From Bacteroidota bacterium (GTDB lineage: Bacteria; Bacteroidota; Bacteroidia; Bacteroidales; VadinHA17), in assembly GCA_003245695.1 (NCBI GenBank), contig QKCK01000185.1:1-34597 (forward strand): a stretch of 34,597 nt of DNA, in the 5' to 3' direction. The position numbers and the translations under genes were made by a program. Below the pieces are notes generated by a model that was not told the origin of the DNA, did no database searches, and was given only the letters and a program-made list of their open reading frames with translations. Below are positions 17,544-25,451 of this stretch, one piece after another; position 1 is the stretch's first letter, and each line of letters begins with the position of its first letter.

Positions 17544-17607
17544 TTGTGTCTCTGTTACATAGTATACGATTGGTATATAGATAAACAACCTGACAAATAA
17601 TTGTTAT

Positions 17608-18867
17608 ATGATGAGAGTGAGGATTATATGGTTGGCCTTATCGCTGATGACAGGCATTGAGTCTGCATCAGCGCAGTCAGGCTATATGGAGAGACATCAT
17701 CGTTGTGATCACCTTAAATGTGATTCAAGAGTACAACAACTGGATTCTCTTGTTAATTATCGGTTTAATGAGAATGACAGTTCATATACACCGGCTTATG
17801 TGATAATTTACGATCTCACCACTGAAGGGACTATAGTGAGCTCTAAAAGACTTGACTTGCCTCTCAGAACACCTGTCTATAATCAGATATTTAACTACGA
17901 CAGCCAGGGAAAAGAGATCTCATACCTATATCAGGAGTGGAAAGAGGGATTATGGGTTGATACCCGGCTTACCGAATATACTTATGAAGATAATAATATC
18001 TACCTCGAGTCCTTCTCCCGAAAAGATGAATCAGGTGCCTGGTTTGCCTACCAGCGTCACTTCTACACTTATGAGGCAGGCAGACCTGTTAGTTACCTTA
18101 GGCAGGCAAGAGCGACTGGCGGCGATTGGTATGACGTCTCAAATCACTACTATGTATATGACAGCGCCGGTAACCTTGCTATCCTTTATGGCCAGTATCT
18201 AAGTACCGGTGAAATCTTCTGGAAAAGAACAACCCTGTTTGACGATCAGGGAAAAGAAACAGAAAGAGTGTTACAGACACTTAAATACGATCCGGTTCTA
18301 AAAAAGAATGTGCTTAAAAATGTAAACCACCAGACATTTACATATGATGTTTATGGTGACTTATACGAACTCTTTACTGATGAATGGATAAATGAACAGT
18401 GGACATATACAAATAAACACACCTATTACTATTCAATTATTCCAGGGAAAAAAGTAGCATTATGCCATAATGGTATTTACATATGTGTATCATCATATGC
18501 TGTTAAGGCCCATCTGGAACATGGAGATATTCTGGGCCCCTGTTCTGGCAATCCTGATGACACCCCCCGTTGCCGCTGCTACGATGGTAACAACATGACA
18601 ACAAATGGCTACGGAGATCGAAAAGAGAATGACTATAAACTATATCCCATGCCTTTCAGCTCCCAACTGGAGATACAGTTTAATGAGAATGAAAATGATT
18701 ACACAAAACTGAACCTGTGCACCCTGAATGGAACTATTCTTTATTCAGAGAAAATTACAGGCAGAGAATCGGTAGTGTTGAATACTTCATGGCTGAAGAG
18801 CGGATCATACCTTATTATTCTGACAGGTAAAAACAGGCAGAGTGTATCTACTGTGATAAAAAAATAA
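17608..18867 (+). CDS. secreted protein with T9SS type-A C-terminal sorting domain
   Basis: Signal peptide MMRVRIIWLALSLMTGIESASAQ; central aromatic Y..YD..G-type repeats; C-terminus YKLYPMPFSSQLEIQF...LNLCTLNGTILYSEKI...LNTSWLKSGSYLIILTGKNRQSVSTVIKK (about 18634-18864) matches the Por_Secre_tail pattern. Confidence 0.88.
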   Translation: MMRVRIIWLALSLMTGIESASAQSGYMERHHRCDHLKCDSRVQQLDSLVNYRFNENDSSYTPAYVIIYDLTTEGTIVSSKRLDLPLRTPVYNQIFNYDSQGKEISYLYQEWKEGLWVDTRLTEYTYEDNNIYLESFSRKDESGAWFAYQRHFYTYEAGRPVSYLRQARATGGDWYDVSNHYYVYDSAGNLAILYGQYLSTGEIFWKRTTLFDDQGKETERVLQTLKYDPVLKKNVLKNVNHQTFTYDVYGDLYELFTDEWINEQWTYTNKHTYYYSIIPGKKVALCHNGIYICVSSYAVKAHLEHGDILGPCSGNPDDTPRCRCYDGNNMTTNGYGDRKENDYKLYPMPFSSQLEIQFNENENDYTKLNLCTLNGTILYSEKITGRESVVLNTSWLKSGSYLIILTGKNRQSVSTVIKK

Positions 18868-18880
18868 GATTCACTGTTTA

Positions 18881-19816
18881 TCAGGGCTTAATATTGACAT
18901 GCTGATCTCTTTTTGCCCTCACAAAAGAAACAAGAACCTTTCCACTGTTTTTAGTATTCTGCCATATCAGCTCCCACATCCATGAGATGAAGTCACCAGA
19001 CCATCGCTGCGGATGCGTATTTATTATCATTGCGTCAGGCATAACGCCATCAGTGATGCCCCTTATCAGGTTACGTGTACTTCTGAATCTAATACTTTTC
19101 TGAAATAAACCCGCCTCAGTAGTCATATCCATTGCACTGCCAACAATTGGAATTGATGCCCATCCCTCATCGTTAAAAATCTCACTCCTGCCCCTGGATT
19201 TTTTATCTTTTGCCTTATCACGCAGGTTCGTTCTTTCACCGTCCCACCTCCTCCCGGTATCAGTAAGATACATAACCTGTGCCAGATCTATATCAAAATA
19301 CGGCTCACAAATAATCCCATCATCCCTGTATCTGTAATAAAGCCATATTTCCCTGTTGTCGTAGGCTGATAACGGGCTTCCATGCATTGATATAATCTTC
19401 ACCGGATAAAATTCCCTGAGTCTTTTCAGGTTGTCCCTGAATAATCTGTAAGCTTCCTGGAATATTTTTGGAATCTCACCACTGCTCCCTTCATCGATCC
19501 TCACATCCTTCCGGGCTGCAACACCGAGATCTTCATAATGATATGCAGCTTCATGACCCATTTCAATTATGCTTTTTACAACCTCTTCATTGAAGTAGGG
19601 AGATATGACCCTGAAATGATAGCTTGCCTTTATACCCAACTCTTTCTCTATCCGGGCTACAGCAAGTGCATTATAAGGCTTCCGGTCAACATCATGTCTC
19701 AGAACCACTCTCCTTTTTGATGGTAAAGCCATGAACTCCTCAAATGTCTGAAAAGTATAACCTTTATCAGAAAGAGCCATCAACAGCTTTTTGTATCTCT
19801 TTTGTGTGAAATCCAT
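18881..19816 (-). CDS. polysaccharide deacetylase-like (NodB-fold) protein
   Basis: RRVVLRHDVDRKPYNALAVARIEKELGIKASYHFR and downstream EMGHEAAYHYED match the NodB-type HDVD and H..E motifs. Confidence 0.75.
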   Translation of the reverse strand: MDFTQKRYKKLLMALSDKGYTFQTFEEFMALPSKRRVVLRHDVDRKPYNALAVARIEKELGIKASYHFRVISPYFNEEVVKSIIEMGHEAAYHYEDLGVAARKDVRIDEGSSGEIPKIFQEAYRLFRDNLKRLREFYPVKIISMHGSPLSAYDNREIWLYYRYRDDGIICEPYFDIDLAQVMYLTDTGRRWDGERTNLRDKAKDKKSRGRSEIFNDEGWASIPIVGSAMDMTTEAGLFQKSIRFRSTRNLIRGITDGVMPDAMIINTHPQRWSGDFISWMWELIWQNTKNSGKVLVSFVRAKRDQHVNIKP

Positions 19817-19842
19817 ACTACAGGTATAAGCGTGGAAAAAAT

Positions 19843-19850
19843 TACCTTTG
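19843..19850 (+). promoter_or_regulatory. candidate -7 element TACCTTTG upstream of the PaaK-like gene
   Basis: Exact TAnnTTTG match about 52 bp upstream of ATG 19902; no convincing -33 TTG. Confidence 0.3.
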
Positions 19851-19901
19851 TATATATCATTACTAAATTAAATCCATTTGTCAGATTACAAAAGACAAAA
19901 A

Positions 19902-21260
19902 ATGAAGCTATATAAAAAATCAGGTGAACTGGGTTTTTTTATTCAGGATGCTGTAAGGGGAACACGCATTATGGCTCTGCAAAAGCTACTGGATGACAGC
20001 CAGTTGTGGTCAGATGAAGAGATGTCGCAATACAGGCTCAATAAACTTCATGACCTGATTGACCATGCATTCAGATATGTGCCATATTACCGGGATCTCT
20101 TTACAAAGATTGGGCTCAAGCCATCAGATATAAAAACCCTTGATGATCTGTGTAAAATACCTGTCCTTACAAAAGAGACAGCAAGGAAAAATCAGAGTGC
20201 ATTGATCTCTGAGGCCTTCGCCGGGGAAAAGATAAAGAGAGGCAGGACAGGCGGCACAACAGGAGTCCCCCTTACCGTTATGAAGGATACTGAAGACAGA
20301 TCTTTTGCCTGGGCATCATATTATCGTTGGTATAACTGGATTGGCATCAGGAAGAATGAACGTGTGCTTACATTCTGGGGCATGGGCCCTGTTCTCAGGC
20401 CTTCTCTTAAATACCTTATCACTGAAAATGTCACTAATCTGATTCAAAACAACCGCACACTTAACTCATTCAACATGAGTGAGAAGAGTATGGATTCATT
20501 TTACAGGCAGATGATGAAATATGACCCTGTTCTGATAAAGGGATATGTGTCAGCACTCATAGGCATGGCAACCTATATGAAGAAGAACAATCTCCCTGCA
20601 AATAAAAGCCTGCGTGCCCTATCCGGAACCTCTGAAACCCTCCTTCCCATTTACAGGCAATTGCTTGAATCAGTTTTCGGTGTAGAGGTATATGACCAGT
20701 ATGGTTGTGGTGAGGTTTCGGCAATATCATACGAATGTACTGCCCACAAAGGCCTGCATATAAATGAAGAACATGTGATTGTTGAGACTCTCAATGATTT
20801 GGACGAACCTGTTACAGGATGCGAGGGTCGCGTTGTCGTCACCTCTCTTGACAATAAAATAATGCCATTCATCAGATACGATAATGGTGATATTGCTACA
20901 TTGCTGCCCGGCAAATGCTCATGCGGTATCACATCACATCTCATGAGCCATGTTGAAGGGAGAACAACAGACCTGATTACACTTATTGATGGAAGCAAGG
21001 TCCATGGGGTCTTCTTTACAAAATTACTGGCTGAGTCAGGTATTACGACTGATATCATTGACAGGTTCCAGATATATCAACATCTTTCCGGAGAAACAGA
21101 TATCAGGCTTGAAACAAAAAAGAGAATACCGGAAAATCTAATTGACAAACTTGATAAGAATATGCACAGGTTTCTTAACAAGGTAGCTATAATGGTTGTT
21201 GACCATATTGAAAATGAAGAGAACGGTAAGTTTAAATATATTAAAAGTGAAGTAGTTTAA
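19902..21260 (+). CDS. phenylacetate-CoA ligase / CapK-like adenylate-forming enzyme
   Basis: RGRTGGTTGVPLTV (AMP-binding P-loop), YDQYGCGEVSAISYEC, RYDNGDIATL. The track starts at TTG 19878; ATG at 19902 (MKLYKKSGELG) is likelier. Confidence 0.82.
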   Translation: MKLYKKSGELGFFIQDAVRGTRIMALQKLLDDSQLWSDEEMSQYRLNKLHDLIDHAFRYVPYYRDLFTKIGLKPSDIKTLDDLCKIPVLTKETARKNQSALISEAFAGEKIKRGRTGGTTGVPLTVMKDTEDRSFAWASYYRWYNWIGIRKNERVLTFWGMGPVLRPSLKYLITENVTNLIQNNRTLNSFNMSEKSMDSFYRQMMKYDPVLIKGYVSALIGMATYMKKNNLPANKSLRALSGTSETLLPIYRQLLESVFGVEVYDQYGCGEVSAISYECTAHKGLHINEEHVIVETLNDLDEPVTGCEGRVVVTSLDNKIMPFIRYDNGDIATLLPGKCSCGITSHLMSHVEGRTTDLITLIDGSKVHGVFFTKLLAESGITTDIIDRFQIYQHLSGETDIRLETKKRIPENLIDKLDKNMHRFLNKVAIMVVDHIENEENGKFKYIKSEVV

Positions 21261-22315
21261 TTCTGGCTTCTTTCTGCTATCACTCTCTCTACAATGTCTA
21301 CCATAAATGACGTTGCACTGGCCTTCTCGTTCAACATCTTCTCCCTTCTTTTCTTCCATTCCTCTTTAAGATCTTCTATCGCCATCAACTCCTTAATTTT
21401 TTCAATCATGCTGTCAAAGTTATCAGGGAGAAATGAATAAGTCAGAAAATATTTTTTCTCTTCTTCATCAAGACATGCCATTCTTCCTGAAAAGGTATTA
21501 CATCTTAAGGCTGGTGTACCCAGTATTGCCGCTTCAGATGTCATTGTCTGACTTTCACCAATATACATCCAGGCGCAGGCAATAACAGAATGAATATCAA
21601 CAGGCGATATTTCAAGCTTTTTATCCCTGAACTCATCTTCAATCTCACTCTCCGATGATATAAATACTTTTCCGTATCCTTCAAGCAACGCTATCAACTC
21701 TCTCTTCTGTTCAAGTGTTATACCCGATTCATTGATATCATGATGTGCTTTAAATGCAGTAAACCGTAATATGAAGTATTTATCTCCCTCTGAAAGTCCC
21801 AGACGACTTACCACTCCACAATCAGGTGAAAAAACATCAGGATGGAGATATGCAAGAACATGATAACTGGGATAATAGACTGTATCAACCCGCTTTCTGT
21901 GACCTCTGAGTGATTCAGGCGAGACAAGCATGTCAGCATAGGGATGTGCAAACCTGGCAAAAAGAGGCTGTACCTCGTCATCATCATCATCAAAAATAAT
22001 GGAGTACATCCTTGTAAACAATGATGCATGAGCAATAGTTATCGAAGAGCCTATTCCAACCCTGATATTATTCTTCCTTATCAGTCTTATCACTAAAAAA
22101 TCAAACAACAGTTGCTTAAAGAACTTGCCTGTTATCGATGATCCTCTTGGAGGAAGAGTAATGTAACTTATGCCATATAAATCAAGCAACTGCCTTGCCG
22201 GATTCTTATCTTTAACAGTTATTATAAAATCATAGCCCTTCCCCTTCATTATCTTAATGAAATTCCTGAACAGATGTACATGTGCAGGATGCCCTATATC
22301 AATCAGAATAGTCAT
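21257..22315 (-). CDS. DUF354 family (GT-B-like) protein
   Basis: MTILIDIGHPAHVHLFRNFIKIMKGKGYDFIITVKDK, IIFDDDDDEVQPLFARFAHPYADMLVSPESL and SQTMTSEAAILGTPALR match DUF354. Likely ATG at 22315, in ATGA overlap with the upstream stop. Confidence 0.82.
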   Translation of the reverse strand: MTILIDIGHPAHVHLFRNFIKIMKGKGYDFIITVKDKNPARQLLDLYGISYITLPPRGSSITGKFFKQLLFDFLVIRLIRKNNIRVGIGSSITIAHASLFTRMYSIIFDDDDDEVQPLFARFAHPYADMLVSPESLRGHRKRVDTVYYPSYHVLAYLHPDVFSPDCGVVSRLGLSEGDKYFILRFTAFKAHHDINESGITLEQKRELIALLEGYGKVFISSESEIEDEFRDKKLEISPVDIHSVIACAWMYIGESQTMTSEAAILGTPALRCNTFSGRMACLDEEEKKYFLTYSFLPDNFDSMIEKIKELMAIEDLKEEWKKRREKMLNEKASATSFMVDIVERVIAERSQN

Positions 22316-23364
22316 TTGCCCTTCTTTCTTAAAGTTTTTAGAAGCCATGAGGCTGGATAATATATCATTGGCCTGAATACAAATGTATATCTGCCATAAT
22401 TTACCAGATCACCACCGAACTTCATCTTGTAGTCACGCACGCCATATTTTTCATTCGGGTCACCGGCCCCACCGAAATCAAATATACGATAATTATTCCC
22501 CACACCCCATTCCAAAAGACTCCATGGAAGAATGTCATTGGGGTATCTGTCATAGTACTCCGGTAATGAAGCAGCATACCAGTCATATATCTGTCTGTTA
22601 AAAAGAAGAAAAAATCTGAACCCTATAATCTTCTCTCCAACAATAGCGCTGATTAACCCTATGTTACCCTCCTTCCCCAAAATGGCTTGTGCTCTCTCAA
22701 AAAAGGAGAGATCAGGAAATGGCAGTTTGATTTTAGAATAGAGCTTTTTTAATATAGCGTAGCATTCAGCTATCTTCTCAATGCCAGGATTAAAATCTGT
22801 TTCTATTGTAACTCCTCTTTTTAGGGCTCTTCTAACCTGTTTCCTGCGGGTTGGATGAACACTTTCCCATAACTCTCCCTTATCTTTCTCAAGGTCAAAC
22901 AATATATCAAGGTGCTCCTCGTATATGAAGCCATTCTGAGAAAACGAATATGCCATATGGCTCATGTCAGAAAGGTTTCTTACCTGCAGGTAAGTTACCC
23001 TGCCCCTCAGTTCTTTCTTTACAGCCTCAAGCAATAATGATCCTGCTTTTATCTCTCCACGCTTTAAAACAGGGCCGCCCCACACAATAGCCCTTGCTGA
23101 GACAAAACCCGTAAGACCCCTATGTTCCTTTAAAACATAAGCTACCAGCATCCCTGAAATATTATTCTCCTCGCCCATACAAAAGAGAACAAGAGGTCTG
23201 TAAAGAGATGTTCCTGAGAAGAAGTCAACCATCATTGGAGAGTGAAAGATATTTCCACCCTCATTGTCTTCAACAAAACTCATCCATTTAGCCCTGTCTA
23301 CCAAAGAGATATCAGTAATAACAGTATATCCGTTACTCTCTTCCGCTATATCAATTCTGCTCAT
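22312..23364 (-). CDS. FemAB/GNAT-like acyltransferase
   Basis: HPTRRKQVRRALKRGVTIE, GEKIIGFRFFLLFNRQIYDWYAASLPEYYDRYPNDILPWSLLEWG, FDFGGAGDPNEKYGVRDYKMKFGG are typical of FemAB-like/GNAT proteins of exopolysaccharide loci. Confidence 0.78.
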   Translation of the reverse strand: MSRIDIAEESNGYTVITDISLVDRAKWMSFVEDNEGGNIFHSPMMVDFFSGTSLYRPLVLFCMGEENNISGMLVAYVLKEHRGLTGFVSARAIVWGGPVLKRGEIKAGSLLLEAVKKELRGRVTYLQVRNLSDMSHMAYSFSQNGFIYEEHLDILFDLEKDKGELWESVHPTRRKQVRRALKRGVTIETDFNPGIEKIAECYAILKKLYSKIKLPFPDLSFFERAQAILGKEGNIGLISAIVGEKIIGFRFFLLFNRQIYDWYAASLPEYYDRYPNDILPWSLLEWGVGNNYRIFDFGGAGDPNEKYGVRDYKMKFGGDLVNYGRYTFVFRPMIYYPASWLLKTLRKKGK

Positions 23365-24302
23365 CAGGCTCCTGATATTGAATTATATATTGAAATTATC
23401 CTTGCCGACACTGTAGCAGAGTCAAGTCCCAGTGCAAAAATCCGTTCACGGCCCTTTGTTCTTCCATATTCTCTGGCAAAGTGTGCTGCAGACACAATCT
23501 TACCAGTCAGATCCTCATTGTCACTTTTTGAAACAAAGGTGCCCTCTGTTTCTCCAAGCACCCATTCCACATCTCCCACATTTGTTGATACAATTGGGCA
23601 GTTGCATGCCATTGCCTCTTTTATCACATTGGGAGAACCCTCACGTGACGAAGTGAGAAGCAGAAAATCAGCCGCACAGTAGTATTGTACCAGCTCCCTG
23701 GGTGCCACACCCTGAACACATATCAGATTCTTGTCTCCTATTTCTGCATCTCCGACAGCCTGCTGCGCCAATGCAAAGTTTTTCTCAGGCCTCTCTCTGT
23801 CTGTGACAAAAATAATATTTAGTACTGAAGGGTCCCATCCCAGCATTTTTACAGCCTCTTCCTTCTCCCTCGGGCTGAAGATATCTGTATTCACACCATT
23901 AGGTTGGATAACCGCATCTCTTAGCCTGAGTCGTTTTGCCATCTCCTCTGTCTTGACAATAGTTGCGCCCCAGTGGTTTGATGAAAAATACCTGATAGCT
24001 GTTCTCTCTGCCAGGCCTGAAAAAGCCTCACTGCCCATGAGAGAGACAACAGGCAGGTGGCATCCGGCTAATGATGCTATAAAACCTGATAAAGAATAGT
24101 GAACGTGCACAATATCTGGTCTGAAGGTTTCAATCTCCCTTTTCAAACCTGGTATTGACCTCAGGTATCCCTTCAACCCTTTACCGGCAATACAAAAAAA
24201 CCTGACATTCAGGCCACCCGATATCAGAGAGTCACCCTGGTTTTTAACAACAGCACGGGGATTACCATCCTTATCTCCTGATGAGACAAAAAGAACCTTC
24301 AT
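23364..24302 (-). CDS. glycosyltransferase family 4 (GT-B)
   Basis: FRPDIVHVHYSLSG, NGVNTDIFSP, LLLTSSREGSPNVIKEAMACNCPIVSTNVGDVEWVLG. Confidence 0.9.
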   Translation of the reverse strand: MKVLFVSSGDKDGNPRAVVKNQGDSLISGGLNVRFFCIAGKGLKGYLRSIPGLKREIETFRPDIVHVHYSLSGFIASLAGCHLPVVSLMGSEAFSGLAERTAIRYFSSNHWGATIVKTEEMAKRLRLRDAVIQPNGVNTDIFSPREKEEAVKMLGWDPSVLNIIFVTDRERPEKNFALAQQAVGDAEIGDKNLICVQGVAPRELVQYYCAADFLLLTSSREGSPNVIKEAMACNCPIVSTNVGDVEWVLGETEGTFVSKSDNEDLTGKIVSAAHFAREYGRTKGRERIFALGLDSATVSARIISIYNSISGA

Positions 24303-24317
24303 ATCCGGTATTTATGT

Positions 24318-25451
24318 TTAAACATCAAAGTCAATAATAAATGAACGGGGCTTCATTACACAATAATCCCGTACCTCCTCACTAAATACTCCGAAAAGAG
24401 GACCATTAAGCATCTGAAGAAAATTTATCTCCAGGTTTATATTGTTAATCTCTATTATCCTGACCTTACCCTTAGTGTCAATGCAGAGATCAAATCCAAG
24501 AATTCTGGAGTAACAGAAACGGGTAGCATTCTCAGTTGCAACACTTATCATCTGGTCTATACCTTCAAGCTTCAAGCCGGATTCAAGTTCAACACCATTA
24601 ACTGAAGTGTAAACGTTTCCGTTTTTATCAACAGCCTTGCCATTTAAACAACCGTCAGATGTTATACCGCAGGCAAACCCGCCTGATGCCTGGTTGTCTG
24701 TTATTTTTCCCAGAGCCCCTACTCTGAAAACCATATTTATTACATGCACCTTGTTATCAGCAACTGACCTGTATGTCACAATCCTCACTGTATTGACCGA
24801 TGAGTGATTATATCTCTCATAAAAAGGATGCTGATCAAGCACCTCCTGTATTATGTAGTTTTTGCCATAGCGGTGTAATATCTCCTCCACTGTCAGCCTG
24901 TCATCATTGTCAGAAACAAATACTTCACCGCGCAAATGCCATAATGAAACATCTCTGCCGCCACCAGAATCAACAGCAGGCTTAATGACAAATGACGCTC
25001 TCCTCAATATCATGAGTATTGCATCCTCTGTTCCCAAATATTTGCGATTGGAGTCATATAACTCTCCTTCTATGTTTGACAGATACGTCTCAGGCAGAAG
25101 GCTCTTATCGATAAGTAATGAGTAATAATTCTTGTCATTATACCCCTTTGCAAAGGCTTTGTTATTAAGACATGGCTCCATCAGGGTATAATAAACACTC
25201 TCAGGAACGAAGTGTGGATCAAACAATCCTGAAATATTTCCATAGATAAGCAGCCAGTCAGTATTGACATTCTTTACCATTGGCTTCCAGAAATCCACAT
25301 GACTTACGGTCTCTTCCCCTGAAGGCTTTATCCATGCATTAGCAGCGGCCTGAAGTGAGATTATCTTTGCTGCCTTCCTGTTGAACTTCCTTACCTTATC
25401 ATAATCATAAAGCCATGTAATAATATGTTTTGCCGTTTTTTTTATGCCCAT
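24318..25451 (-). CDS. sugar-transfer-associated ATP-grasp protein
   Basis: FVIKPAVDSGGGRDVSLWHL, YIIQEVLDQHP, NTVRIVTYRS, ASGGFACGI, RILGFDLCIDTKGKVRIIEINN match the ATP-grasp pattern. Confidence 0.85.
   Translation of the reverse strand: MGIKKTAKHIITWLYDYDKVRKFNRKAAKIISLQAAANAWIKPSGEETVSHVDFWKPMVKNVNTDWLLIYGNISGLFDPHFVPESVYYTLMEPCLNNKAFAKGYNDKNYYSLLIDKSLLPETYLSNIEGELYDSNRKYLGTEDAILMILRRASFVIKPAVDSGGGRDVSLWHLRGEVFVSDNDDRLTVEEILHRYGKNYIIQEVLDQHPFYERYNHSSVNTVRIVTYRSVADNKVHVINMVFRVGALGKITDNQASGGFACGITSDGCLNGKAVDKNGNVYTSVNGVELESGLKLEGIDQMISVATENATRFCYSRILGFDLCIDTKGKVRIIEINNINLEINFLQMLNGPLFGVFSEEVRDYCVMKPRSFIIDFDV

Noticed and set aside
17852-18202. 116-aa plus-strand ORF inside the type-A protein gene, and similar overlapping ORFs in the glycan cluster (e.g. 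20651-21058, 23242-23682, 23731-24099, 27518-27802)
   Set aside because: Alternate-frame or antisense to well-supported CDSs; no recognisable domains.
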